Below the pieces are notes generated by a model, which saw nothing but the letters and a program-made list of their open reading frames with translations, did not search any database and was not told where the DNA came from. A program made the position numbers and the translations under genes. From Prevotella heparinolytica (lineage in GTDB: Bacteria; Bacteroidota; Bacteroidia; Bacteroidales; Bacteroidaceae), in assembly GCF_004342845.1 (NCBI RefSeq), contig NZ_SLXB01000015.1:1-64000 (forward strand): DNA of 64,000 nucleotides, read 5' to 3'. Below are positions 32,217 through 41,600 of this stretch, one piece after another; within the stretch, counting starts at the first letter, position 1, and the number at the start of each line of letters is the position of its first letter.

Positions 32217-34062
32217 AAAGTTTTTTGATTTCAGCGTCTATATAATAATGTAACAGGATGTCGTCGTACCGATAGCCTTGCTCGCCCATCACGGCGGCGC
32301 CTATCTGGCACAGGCCCACACCGTGCCCCCAGCCTGCACCGGTAAGGACGAACCGCCCCGGTATGCCTTCGGCAGAGATATCTTCCTTGTCTACGACGAA
32401 TGCCGAGCTGTAGAGGTGGGAGTTGGAGAGCGTGCGGCGTATTTCCAGCTCCTTGCCTATGGTGAGCGTCTTCTTTGTTCCCACAATCTTCAGTTTCCAG
32501 AGGCGTCCGCTCGTGCCGCGTGCTACGGGAACGAGGTCGATGATTTGTCCGTAGTCGATGCCCGAACGCTTCAGTATGAGGGCCGACAGTTCGTCTTGCG
32601 CATAGGTCACCTTCCAGCGATAGAAGTCCGTGGTCTCTTGGTCGTAGTTATTGAGCACCTGCGAGAGTATGCGCTTGTCCGCCGTGTTGCAGAAGGCTTC
32701 GGGCGAAGTGCGTATCCAACGCTCCAGCCTCTCCCCCCCAGCCCCCTCCCCCATAGGGAGGGGGTGTTGAGATAGAATTGCGTTATCATCGCAGCCTTCC
32801 CTCTCTATAGGGATGGGGTCGGAAGAAGGGCTGGAGAAGTCGGGGGTGGGAGGCGTGGGGATGAGGTCGCGCTTTTTACTGAGGTAAGGGTGCTTGACGT
32901 CTGCCCAGCAATATTGAAACTCTTCGAATATGCCGCCGCAGCATTTGGAGAATCGGGCATCGCATATCTTGCCGTTGTACGTCAGAACTTGGCCGTAAGT
33001 GGCGGCGATGGCTTGGCGTACGGTATCGGTACAAGCACGGGTGATACCTTGATAACGTTGGCAGTGGTCGTCGGCGCAGACATCGAAGTGGGTGTGAGCG
33101 TCGCGTTCGTACCAGACGAGGGAGAGGTCTTTCTCCTTCGTCTCTTTCTCTTGTTGGAAAGAGATAGGTTGCGCCATGTGCGATGTGATTTGTTGCATGA
33201 CGCACTCGGGATGGGCGATGACTTCTTCATTGGTGAAGCGAAGCACATGGTAGCCTAAGGATTCGAGATGGCGGGTACGATCGGCATCTTTGGCTTGCTG
33301 TTCAGGCGTGGAATGATAGCCGCCGTCTATTTCGATGATGAGTTGTTTCTCCAGACATACGAAGTCTACGATGTAGCAATCGATGATGTGTTGTCTCCTG
33401 AACTTACAGCCGGTTTGCCCGTTACGCAATCCTTCCCACATCACTCTCTCCGCTTCTGTTGGATTCTTCTTTAGCTCTTGCTGTTTCTCTTTCAGTAAGT
33501 CATAACTGAGTCTGTCGGCCGTTTGATAGCGGTCTTTCTCCTTGCCCCCCTTTTCCGTGAGGAGGGAGTGTTGAGATAGACTATCGCTTTCGTCGCGCAG
33601 CCCTCCCCTCCCTATGGGGGAGGGGTTGGGGGAGAGGCTTAGCAGCCAGCTCCTCGAAATCACTGCGTGTGCCTTGAGCAACTCCAAGGAGGCGGTGGCG
33701 CTCATTTCGGACGAGATGACGCTGGTCAGGTAGTCTTCCACCTTCACCACATTGATGCCGGTGAGCTTGCCATCTTCCACGATGATTTTCAAGGCACCGA
33801 GGAAACGCTGATTCTCCTTGCGCTCCCAGTGGAAGTTGATGCCGATGGTGACGTTCAGCAGCTCGAATGCGTCTGTCGACTCATTGTTCGGCTCGAACAG
33901 CAGCTCGTCATACAGGCGGCCGTTCCAGCGTATTCTGCCTTGGTCATAAGTAACTACTTGTTTGCCGCAGACCTCCGTTCCGCCGATGCGGTACGGGCTC
34001 AGCAGGTTGAACTCTATCTGCGGCTCGAACAAGATGCCTACGTGTACTTTGGGTTCTTTCAT
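32203..34062 (-). CDS. SpoIID/LytB domain protein with an inserted DUF559 endonuclease domain
   Basis: A 619-residue protein. The SpoIID/LytB host domain is split: residues about 1-140 (ending SEMSATASLELLKAHAVISR) and about 310-619 (including VCADDHCQRYQGITRA, KICDARFSKCCGGIFEEFQY and GAGWGHGVGLCQIGA). SpoIID proteins cleave or promote cleavage of glycan strands. Between them, residues about 142-300 carry a repeat-derived segment and a complete DUF559 domain (KNPTEAERVMWEGLR, FRRQHIIDCYIVDFVC, IIEIDGGYHS, YHVLRFTNEE). A second repeat-derived insert is at about 402-446. The frame is kept throughout, so one long polypeptide is predicted. No signal peptide is visible. Its start overlaps DUF4922 by 4 bp. 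Confidence 0.85.
   Translation of the reverse strand: MKEPKVHVGILFEPQIEFNLLSPYRIGGTEVCGKQVVTYDQGRIRWNGRLYDELLFEPNNESTDAFELLNVTIGINFHWERKENQRFLGALKIIVEDGKLTGINVVKVEDYLTSVISSEMSATASLELLKAHAVISRSWLLSLSPNPSPIGRGGLRDESDSLSQHSLLTEKGGKEKDRYQTADRLSYDLLKEKQQELKKNPTEAERVMWEGLRNGQTGCKFRRQHIIDCYIVDFVCLEKQLIIEIDGGYHSTPEQQAKDADRTRHLESLGYHVLRFTNEEVIAHPECVMQQITSHMAQPISFQQEKETKEKDLSLVWYERDAHTHFDVCADDHCQRYQGITRACTDTVRQAIAATYGQVLTYNGKICDARFSKCCGGIFEEFQYCWADVKHPYLSKKRDLIPTPPTPDFSSPSSDPIPIEREGCDDNAILSQHPLPMGEGAGGERLERWIRTSPEAFCNTADKRILSQVLNNYDQETTDFYRWKVTYAQDELSALILKRSGIDYGQIIDLVPVARGTSGRLWKLKIVGTKKTLTIGKELEIRRTLSNSHLYSSAFVVDKEDISAEGIPGRFVLTGAGWGHGVGLCQIGAAVMGEQGYRYDDILLHYYIDAEIKKLYDHE
32722..32836. repeat. Dispersed G/C-rich repeat, copy 2, inside the SpoIID gene
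   Basis: About 115 bp bounded by the inverted octamers CTCCAGCC (32722-32729) and GGCTGGAG (32829-32836). Inside are a C-run/G-run hairpin, the core GTGTTGAGATAGA at 32764-32776 shared with copy 1, and a second hairpin (CCCTCTCTATAGGGATGGGG). Translated in frame it adds residues such as ILSQHPLPMGEGAGG, which are foreign to SpoIID proteins. Confidence 0.8.
33178..33510 (-). mobile_element. DUF559 (Vsr/PD-(D/E)XK-like) endonuclease domain nested in the SpoIID gene
   Basis: Residues about 185-295 of the host protein form a complete DUF559 domain. The signature KKNPTEAERVMWEGLRNGQT is followed by GCKFRRQHIIDCYIVDF, then the acidic core LIIEIDGGYHS, then D..R...LESLGYHVLRF and NEEV. DUF559 resembles very-short-patch repair endonucleases. 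In many Bacteroidetes, stand-alone DUF559 ORFs lie next to the same sort of repeats. Possible direct repeats GGGAGAGG (33120-33127 and 33630-33637) flank a 510-bp segment, exactly 170 codons. I see no intein splicing motifs. Confidence 0.75.
33541..33637. repeat. Dispersed G/C-rich repeat, copy 1, adjacent to DUF559
   Basis: Shares the core GTGTTGAGATAGA (33568-33580), the following TCGTCGCGCAGCC-like stretch and the CCCTCCCTAT-GGGGGAGGGG hairpin with copy 2, in the same orientation and about 800 bp away. In translation it gives SPNPSPIGRGGL and SLSQHSLLTEKGG, just ahead of the DUF559 domain. Confidence 0.8.
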
Positions 34063-35054
34063 AATGAGGTATTGTTTAAGATTTGTTCCTTGATGCGCTG
34101 CCGTATGCGTCGGAAATCATCGGCAGAAAGACATACTTCTCCTAAAATACGGGCTACGTCTTCGGCGGTAATCTTCCTGAAATCTTTCTCTACGGGAGTG
34201 ATGAATACCCCTCCGAGGTCTACCGACGCCGGACTGCTCAACAGGTTGGCATCGCCTTCGGCGGTGTAGCAGGCGGGGCGGTGCTTTTCGCGGGGAAAAA
34301 GGAAGATGGTCCAGAAAGCCTCTGCCTCCGGCTCGTTTCCCGGCCGTAGGGAGGGTGCGGGTTGGGTTTCGTATAAGGCGAGCACGTTCATCATCGGCTC
34401 GTCTTCGCCTGGTTTCACGTCCAACGTGCGATAGATGATGTCGAAGAGGGCGGTGGCGTCTGCTGCCGAGGCAGATTGAATGACGAGGGTGGTACGGGGG
34501 GCATCGTTCAGATACCATAAGGCAGCCTTTCCATAATCGGCTATCTTGCCCGCAACCTGTCCGCGCCATTCTTTTTCAATGGGCAGGAACCCTTTGTTTC
34601 CGGCCTGAAAATGGGCATGGTCGGGGGCGGAGGCGCCGCACTTCGGTCCGTTGTAGAAGATGATGAAGTCCGACAGGGCTTGTGCCAACTCCAGCATATC
34701 CGCAAAGCGGGGGGCAATGAGCTGGGGCACGTGCGCCAGTTCCGGTATCGTCAAGTGACGGGGGAAGATGGGGAAAGGGTTCACCAGTATGTGGTAGTGC
34801 CCTTTGAAGGGAATGCCTTTTTGCTCCGGCGGCAGATGGGCGGGGCATAGGAAGCACTTCCGCTCCCGGATGGACTTGGCGTCTACCTTGGCTCCGGAGG
34901 AAACGATGCGGGCGGGGTTGAACTGCACTTTATACGGAATGCCGTTTACGTTCAGCTCCTTCACCTGCACACCTGCCAGAGCCGCATAGTTGTTGCGGGC
35001 GGTTTCCCAAGAGGTGGTTTGTTCGGTCAGAAGGCGGCGTATCGCTTGATTCAT
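34059..35054 (-). CDS. DUF4922 protein, HIT/GalT-like nucleotidyltransferase or phosphorylase
   Basis: A 331-residue cytoplasmic protein. The region CFLCPAHLPPEQKGIPFKG is followed by HYHILVNPFPIFPRHLTI and PDHAHFQAGNKGFLP. The HxHxQ-like motif (HAHFQ) is the nucleotidyl-transfer site of the GalT/Ap4A phosphorylase branch of the HIT superfamily, so a nucleotide-sugar or dinucleotide phosphorylase activity is likely. The frame can be extended upstream to 35207, but those 51 residues are translated from a repeat array; MNQAIRRLLTEQTTSWETAR at 35054 is the sensible start. It overlaps SpoIID by 4 bp and follows the glycosyltransferase gene. Confidence 0.82.
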   Translation of the reverse strand: MNQAIRRLLTEQTTSWETARNNYAALAGVQVKELNVNGIPYKVQFNPARIVSSGAKVDAKSIRERKCFLCPAHLPPEQKGIPFKGHYHILVNPFPIFPRHLTIPELAHVPQLIAPRFADMLELAQALSDFIIFYNGPKCGASAPDHAHFQAGNKGFLPIEKEWRGQVAGKIADYGKAALWYLNDAPRTTLVIQSASAADATALFDIIYRTLDVKPGEDEPMMNVLALYETQPAPSLRPGNEPEAEAFWTIFLFPREKHRPACYTAEGDANLLSSPASVDLGGVFITPVEKDFRKITAEDVARILGEVCLSADDFRRIRQRIKEQILNNTSL

Positions 35055-35107
35055 GTTTCTGTTTAACAGGTTGTTATTTAGTGTGTTGACAGATGCCGGA
35101 TTTCGGT

Positions 35108-35220
35108 TTGTCAGACACAAGTGTTTGACGTGGTAGAACACAAGTGTTTTAGACGACAAACACAAGTGTTTGAGATGACAGACACAAGTGTTTGAGACGA
35201 AAGACACAAGTGTCTGACAA
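35108..35220. repeat. 22-bp CACAAGTG tandem array bounded by 11-bp inverted ends
   Basis: CACAAG starts at 35116, 35139, 35161, 35183 and 35205 (one 23-bp step, then 22 bp each). The array begins with TTGTCAGACAC (35108-35118) and ends with its exact reverse complement GTGTCTGACAA (35210-35220). It lies between the stop of the glycosyltransferase gene and the start of the DUF4922 gene, which run in the same direction. Confidence 0.92.
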
Positions 35221-35226
35221 GTGCCG

Positions 35227-36690
35227 TTATAACTTGCTCTTGTTCAAGGCAATGCGTGCCTGCAACTCCCACGTGCGGATGCGGTCTTTATAGAGGTTGT
35301 GTCCGTTCTGCTTTACGATGTCCAATGAGGCGTCGGAATTATCTTCCCAGCGTCGGCAGAGGTAAACCACGTCGTAGACACGTCCTATCTGATAACGGCG
35401 AGAGAAGTTCAGTCCCAGCGCATAGTCTTCGCCATAGCTGGTGTTGGGCACTTTCACCTCGCGCAGCACCGGCGTGTAGAAGGCGCGCGGGGCGCCCAGC
35501 CCGTTGATGCGCAGGGCGTTGTTGCGGCCATTGTCGGGCGTCCATTCCTTGTGGTCGATAATGCCCGGCGCAATCATGTTCATATGGAAGTCTGTCATCA
35601 TGTAAGTGCCCACCACCATGGCGCAGTTCTGCTCGTAGAAGGCACGTACCATGATGGCGAGGGTATGCTCGTCTTTGTACACGTCGTCGCTGTCCAGCTG
35701 TACGGCGAACTTGCCGCATTTGGCATGGTGCACGCCCATGTTCCAGCAGCCGCCGATGCCGAGGTCGTTGCGCTCGGGGATGATGTGGACGAGGCGTTCG
35801 TCGGCTTTGAACTCGTCGATGGCCTCTGTAGTGCCGTCTGTGGAGTGGTTGTCGATGATAATCAGGTTGAATTTGAAGTCCGTCTTCTGGTTCAGTACAG
35901 ACCGGATGGCGTCGCGGATGGTACGGATACGGTTGCGTACGGGGATGATGACCGATGCTTCGTATTCAAAGCTGTTGTCATTGAAGTTTATCTGCGTGAA
36001 TTTGGGTTCCAGATAGCCGTCTATTTCCTTCAGATGTTCGGTGCATGCCTGCTCCATTTCTACCTGACGGTCGCGGTTCTTGGGATCTACATAGTCGAAA
36101 ATCTTTTCACCGCTTTTGCGGGTGTCGTTCTCCACCTCACTGTAGAGATATTCGTTGATGTGCACCAGCTCTGCCTTTTGGCTCAGCTTCAAGCGCAAGT
36201 CATAGAGGCCGGCGAAGCGATACTCCGCCTTCATGCGTCCGGCTGCCTCTTTCAGCTTGGCGGTGTTGAACAGTAGCACGGAGCCGAAGTTGAAGTCGTC
36301 TCTGAGCGAGCCGAATTGGTAGTCGATGACGGGTGCATTGGCCTGCTTGCCGTTGGTGGTCTGGTAGTGGTCGGCATAGACCATGCCCGCGTCCGTATCT
36401 TCGGCAATGCGCATCATGCGCTCCAAGGCGAACATGCCCATTTCGAGCGTTGTCTCTTTGGTATAAAGCAGTGTGTACTCGCCCTTCGCGGCATTCGCCA
36501 CGGCGTGCATGGCCCGGCTGCCGAAAGGTTGTTCCACGCAAATGCGATGACAGCCGGGAAGCTCTTTCAATTCGGTGTTGGTGGTCATCAGATAGATGCT
36601 CTCTACAAGCCCGGTGGCTTGCAGTCCTTGTATTGTTTTCTCTACTTGTTCTTTTCCTGCGTAAGGGATGAAACAGCTGATTTTCTTCAT
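35227..36690 (-). CDS. Family 2 glycosyltransferase
   Basis: A 487-residue protein. The C-terminal half (from about residue 245) is a GT2 GT-A domain: EASVIIPVRNRIRTIRDAIR, IIIDNHSTDGTTEAI and the metal-binding QLDSDDVY, then a GEDYALGLNFSRRY acceptor-side motif. The N-terminal half (KKISCFIPYAGKEQVEKTIQ, GEYTLLYTKET) looks like a second, diverged GT-A-like fold. No membrane helices, so cytoplasmic. It is embedded in the cell-wall locus and precedes the GalT-like DUF4922 gene; the acceptor is unknown. Confidence 0.85.
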   Translation of the reverse strand: MKKISCFIPYAGKEQVEKTIQGLQATGLVESIYLMTTNTELKELPGCHRICVEQPFGSRAMHAVANAAKGEYTLLYTKETTLEMGMFALERMMRIAEDTDAGMVYADHYQTTNGKQANAPVIDYQFGSLRDDFNFGSVLLFNTAKLKEAAGRMKAEYRFAGLYDLRLKLSQKAELVHINEYLYSEVENDTRKSGEKIFDYVDPKNRDRQVEMEQACTEHLKEIDGYLEPKFTQINFNDNSFEYEASVIIPVRNRIRTIRDAIRSVLNQKTDFKFNLIIIDNHSTDGTTEAIDEFKADERLVHIIPERNDLGIGGCWNMGVHHAKCGKFAVQLDSDDVYKDEHTLAIMVRAFYEQNCAMVVGTYMMTDFHMNMIAPGIIDHKEWTPDNGRNNALRINGLGAPRAFYTPVLREVKVPNTSYGEDYALGLNFSRRYQIGRVYDVVYLCRRWEDNSDASLDIVKQNGHNLYKDRIRTWELQARIALNKSKL

Positions 36691-36774
36691 ATTCGTATTG
36701 TTTTTAATGCTATTGGTTCTTTATTCGGGGGTCTCTCGATTTCTTTGGCATGGTGCGATGAGGCGTGTGCTCCC

Positions 36775-38673
36775 TTACCGCTGTGCCGGAGCAGGTTTCG
36801 CCCGCAACAGTCCCACTTCTCCGCTCGTTGCTGTGAACAGCACTTCGCGGCCGTTCAGCGGAACCACGGTGCTGATAAGGGAGTTTCCTATCTTGTGCTT
36901 CCACAGTATCTTGCCGCTTCGGGCTTCCAACGCGAAGACAAGCCCTTCTTTCGTACTGCCGAACACCACTCCTTCTTTTTCTACCTGCATGGAGGGAGCG
37001 TGCTCGTAGCCGAAGCCTACATCGGATGCCCAAATCTCTTTCGGGACATCGCCCCGGGTGGCGTAGCAGACAATGCTGTCGTTCATCGTCTTGCTGTATA
37101 CACGTTCACCGTCTTCGGAGAGGCCGATGGTTTCGCGTACCATGGATTGGAACGTGCGCCATACGGTATTTCCGGTTTGGATGTCGATGGCTGTCATGGC
37201 ACGTTGTGGGTCGGTGATGAACACCTTTCCTTGTGCTGCCACCGGCCATACGGCAGCGGGAGAGAAGTGCATGCGGGTCAGTCCTCCCGTCCACCTCCAG
37301 CATTCCTTGCCGTCCGCCTTGTTCAGGGCATAGAGTGTATTGTCCCATGCCCCGAAGATAACCTTGTCTTCCGTTACCAGCGGTTTGGTTTCGATGTAAC
37401 CCTTCACGCCCGTGTAGGCCCAAACCAGCCTGCCCGTGCGGATGTTTATGGCACGAAAGGTGCCGTCGCTGGCGCCGATGTAGGCCGTGCCTTTGTCGAT
37501 GGTCACTGCCCCGAGTACAGGTTCTGCGGCTTCGGTCGTCCATAGCAGACTTCCGTCTTTCGTGTTCAGTCCGTAGATGCGGCGGTCTGCCGAGCCGAAC
37601 ACAACGATGCCTTCGCTTGCCGCGGGAGTGCCTACGATGCGTTTGCCTGAGGCAAAGCTCCACAGCTTACGGCCGTTCTTCAGGGCGTAGGCGGTGAGGA
37701 TGCCCATGTCGTCGCCTACAAAGACTTTGTCTTTTTCTACGCAGGGAGAGCAGTAGATGCCTACTCCTGTCTGCACCGTCCATTGTTCCTTCACCTGCGG
37801 ATAGTTCTTGTTGACGGAGAAGTCGGGGTATTTATCCGCTTTGCCGTTGCGGTTGTAATAGGGCTCGACGAGCGAGAAGGCTGCCCACTCTTTGGCCGGT
37901 TCGCCGATACGCTGCGTATATACCTTGATGGAATCTTTACTTACTTCGTAGATGCCATACCCCGGCTTTCCCTCTTTGTCGCGCAGGTTGCTGCGCATCA
38001 GTATGCCCGGAATGCCGTCGTAGCGCAAATTTCTGTTCGCATGATAGTGTCCGCCGATGAACAGGCGTATGTTGTAGGGGCGCACGGCATCGGTTACCTC
38101 GTACCAGTTGTCCACATCTCCTTCCATCAACGGATAATGGGTGACGAGTATCACGGGTTTGTCTCTGCCCGCCTTATCCATTTCCTCGGTCATCCACCGG
38201 ATGTCTTGCGGCACTACATGACCATAGGCCATGCGCATCAGCGGGCCCGAGTTGAAGCCGAGGAACAGAATTCCTTTGTGTTCGAACTCAAAACGTTCTC
38301 CGCCGAAAATCTCTCCGAAGGCGGTACAACCTGAGTCGCTCCACTTCGTCTCATGATTGCCGAGGATGACGTAGTAGCGGGTTTTCAGCAGGTCGAGGCA
38401 CGATTTCACTTTCTCCATGGTGGTACGGTCTCCTTCCTCGGTCAGGTCGCCTGTCACCAGAACGAAGTCGATGCTGTCCGTGGCGTTGATTTGTGCGATG
38501 GAGCGCAGCAAGTCTTCCGTGGGGTTCGGATTGTTCGGGTTCAGATGAATATCCGTCAGTTGCGCGAAGCGGAATGTTTCCTGTTGTGCCTGCATGCCAA
38601 GGGGGATGAGGCAAACCGTCAGGAACAGGGTCAACAGGCTTCGACTGAAAAAGTATGATTGGTTTAACTTCAT
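36775..38673 (-). CDS. Metallophosphoesterase fused to PQQ-like beta-propeller
   Basis: A 632-residue exported protein. A signal peptide (SLLTLFLTVCLIPLGMQAQ) is followed by a calcineurin-like phosphoesterase domain (about residues 25-270: FAQLTDIHLNPNN, LVTGDLTEEGD, ILGNHETKWSD, VILVTHYPLMEGD, IGGHYHANRN). It continues with a beta-propeller of PQQ/Trp-docking repeats (about 300-632: GTPAASEGIVVFGSADRRIY, DGSLLWTTEAAEPVLGAVTI and others). The metal ligands D, H, D, N, H, H are all visible. Target unknown; periplasmic. The ATG at 38673 precedes the signal; an in-frame ATG at 38706 would overlap the previous gene, whose stop is at 38693. Confidence 0.88.
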   Translation of the reverse strand: MKLNQSYFFSRSLLTLFLTVCLIPLGMQAQQETFRFAQLTDIHLNPNNPNPTEDLLRSIAQINATDSIDFVLVTGDLTEEGDRTTMEKVKSCLDLLKTRYYVILGNHETKWSDSGCTAFGEIFGGERFEFEHKGILFLGFNSGPLMRMAYGHVVPQDIRWMTEEMDKAGRDKPVILVTHYPLMEGDVDNWYEVTDAVRPYNIRLFIGGHYHANRNLRYDGIPGILMRSNLRDKEGKPGYGIYEVSKDSIKVYTQRIGEPAKEWAAFSLVEPYYNRNGKADKYPDFSVNKNYPQVKEQWTVQTGVGIYCSPCVEKDKVFVGDDMGILTAYALKNGRKLWSFASGKRIVGTPAASEGIVVFGSADRRIYGLNTKDGSLLWTTEAAEPVLGAVTIDKGTAYIGASDGTFRAINIRTGRLVWAYTGVKGYIETKPLVTEDKVIFGAWDNTLYALNKADGKECWRWTGGLTRMHFSPAAVWPVAAQGKVFITDPQRAMTAIDIQTGNTVWRTFQSMVRETIGLSEDGERVYSKTMNDSIVCYATRGDVPKEIWASDVGFGYEHAPSMQVEKEGVVFGSTKEGLVFALEARSGKILWKHKIGNSLISTVVPLNGREVLFTATSGEVGLLRAKPAPAQR

Positions 38674-38692
38674 AGATAGAGTATGATTGGTG

Positions 38693-41600
38693 TTACTTAT
38701 TGTCATTGAAGAAGGTCAATACCGCGTGCATGAATGCTTCTCTTTCCGCCTCGGTACGTATCGCCTCGAAAGGAAATCCCAGAATCAGTGTTTTGTAGTC
38801 GCCCTGATAAGCCACGCCGGCACTCAGGTTGTTCTCAGCATAGCGCATCACCGTATAGGCGTCTTTGCTTGCCGGCTCAATGGCGTCGGGCGCTTCTACT
38901 ACGTATGTTTCCGCGTTCAGTTCGTTGTAGTAGGTGTAATTCCCCGATAGAGAGGGGAATGGAGAAGCCACGCTTTTCACTTTCCCCGTTATGGCTGCCT
39001 GGCCTACACGCCACTTGTACTTCAGGATATCCGTGGCAAACTTCTTGTCCGCTTCATCGGCAGCGGCAAGCCGGTTGTCCCAAAGGTCTGTTCCGACGAA
39101 AGCACCCGAAACAAAGATGTTTCCTCCTTGCTTGCAATATGCGGTAATCGCTTCCTGCATCCGGTTGTTGAAGGTTTTGAACTCCAACGGCATCACACCC
39201 CTTCCCATCTTGCTCTGGCATTCTTTTCCTAAGATGAGGTCGACGTAGTTGTAGTCGTTGAGCGATGTCCATCCGTCTTCCACAGCTTCGTCGCTGCTCG
39301 AAACAAAGGAGTAGCCCGCTTTCAGTATCGCGGCGCCGTGTACGGAGGGATAGTCGAACGTATTGCCGGCAATCACTTGATTTTCATAATCACCGTAGCT
39401 GTCGCCAAAGCCCGATGCATCGTCGTCCATCCAAGGAATGGAGCGGCGAAACTCTTTCATTTTACCGATGTAGCTGATGTCCTTTATATAAGGTACACCG
39501 TGATCTTGTTCGTCCAGAAAACCGGCAAGCAACGTATCGGCCGGTGCAGGTGCCACGAAGTCGGCGGGAGCGCTGATACGGTCGAATCCGTTTACCACCA
39601 GTATCGTGCCCTTGGATTGTGAAGCCCGTCCTACCGATAGTATTTCGGATGGGAAGCTCTCACCTCCTTTGTTCACGGCCGTCACTTTGTAGCTGCATAC
39701 CACGTCGGCAGGAATGCGTACACGGTAGCTGTTCTTCTCCACCAATACGCCGTTATCGAAAGCTCCGTTTCCGATGCGCGTATAGACAATGTATTTCTCT
39801 GCTTTGGCTGTCGGTTCCAATGTGTCGTCCACGGGTTGCCAGCTCAGCTCTACCTCATCCTCTCCGGTCATGCGCAGGGCCATGTGGTCTACCGGAAGTG
39901 GTTGGACAACGTACTCCGTGCCATATTGCGAGCAGAGGAACTGCAACATGCCTTTGTAGATGGCACGGCTCACGGTGAAGCGGAAACGTGGGTCGAGTCC
40001 GTAGCGCATATCGGCAAAGTTCTGGTGAGAAAGCAGTTCGAGCAGCATGGTGGGTACGCGGGGGACACGGGCCTCGTAATAAGATTGATTCCACTTGCCT
40101 CGGCGGGTCCATCGGGGTTCGTAAAGAGTGCGCACATCACGCACGATGTTCGATTGAATCAAGTCGGTCAGGTCGTGGCCGAGGTAGCGCGACGCTCCGT
40201 TGGCATACTTTTCGTTGTAGGCATTGGTATAGTAGATGCCCAGCGTCCCGATAATGGAGTCGTTCAAGGTGGTTCCCGCATCCGAGTGGAAGGCGAAAGC
40301 CATGTTCACGGGAATGTTCAGTCCCTTTTCCGTGGGATTAACCGGAGAACCTCCGGCGAGGTAGTTCACCCAGATGCCGCGGCATTTGTAGTCGTCCGTA
40401 TAGTCGTTCTTGCCCTTGCTCTCGGAATATACGCTGTCGGGAATTCCCGCCCATTGCAGCCAGTAGCGGGCTGCTTCGCAGAAACGGGGATAGCCGCTTG
40501 TCTCAAATCTCTGTTGCGACAAGAAAGCGGCAGTTTGAGATTCGTTTTTTTCGCTTGTGCTTTCCGTTTGCAGGTTGCGTGTATCGGAGCTTTTCAGATT
40601 TTCTGTTATGCCTTCATCGGAGATGCGGCGTGCTATGTTACCCATACCGCCGCCAATCTTCACGGCATCTGCCGTTATCATTCGTCCGGCTTTGGCCGAG
40701 CGGTTGCTCAAAACCACTCTGCCCTCCTTATTCCTTCCGGCATCGAAAGCGAAAGTACCGAGGTAAATCCACGTGCCGCCTCCCATTTGCTGGTTGACTC
40801 TGAACTGTGTCATGCCGCCTTTATGATACACCGTGTAGAGTGCATCGTCTGCACTGTTTGGTAGTGTTTGGTAGGCTACGTATACGGCATACTGTCCGGT
40901 CGAAGGTATTTCGGGCATCCATTCGGCTGTGCTTTCTTTCCCTTTCTTGATGGTTTCGACAGCACGATAGCTACCTTCCTTGAAAGGGTTCTCGAAGCCG
41001 ATGTATTGCGAGCGCAGGTGGGCGAACCCTTCTCCGCTTCCTTGCGTCCAACTTTTATCTCCCGTGCTTTCCGTGTAGGTGGAGCTGCTGTTGAGGCAAC
41101 CGTCGTTATCCACAATTTCCTCCTCCGCCCGGCAGTCGCGTTCGCGTGGCAGCAATACATTGGCGCCTGCATTTTCCAGCATCGGTACGAGGAAAGGCAA
41201 TACGTAACTTTGGGTGTACAAGTCCTCCACCGTCTGGAAAATACGTGCACGTTGCCATTCCCAACGGGCAAGTTTAGACTCGTAGTACCAGCCGTGGCTT
41301 TGCCACAAAGCGATGTGACGATTCAGCAAGCCGTTAGTGGGGGCATAAGGGGCAGAGATATTCGTCACCAAAGGCCTTGTGGCGGTGGGGTTGAATCTTT
41401 TGGCTTTCTTGTCTTTTTTATGGCGCAGGGCTTGGGGAATCAGCTCTTCGATACTACGCTTGTTGGTGCGGATTTGCAGCCTGTTTTTGGCAAAGTGCGG
41501 CGGAAGTAAAGCACGCACACCTTTATAAATCTCGGCGACGTTGTCTTCAAGGAAAGGGATATAGGCGCAGTTCATGTTGGCAAAGAGTTGCAGCGTTTTC

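Noticed and set aside
33178..33510. The DUF559 insert as an intein
   Set aside because: No N-terminal Cys/Ser block, no C-terminal His-Asn motif and no Hedgehog/intein-like blocks are seen; a plain insertion fits better.
35055..35207. N-terminal extension of the DUF4922 protein by 51 residues
   Set aside because: The extension is translated repeat array (Cys/Leu/Thr-rich periodic residues) and is not expected in the family.
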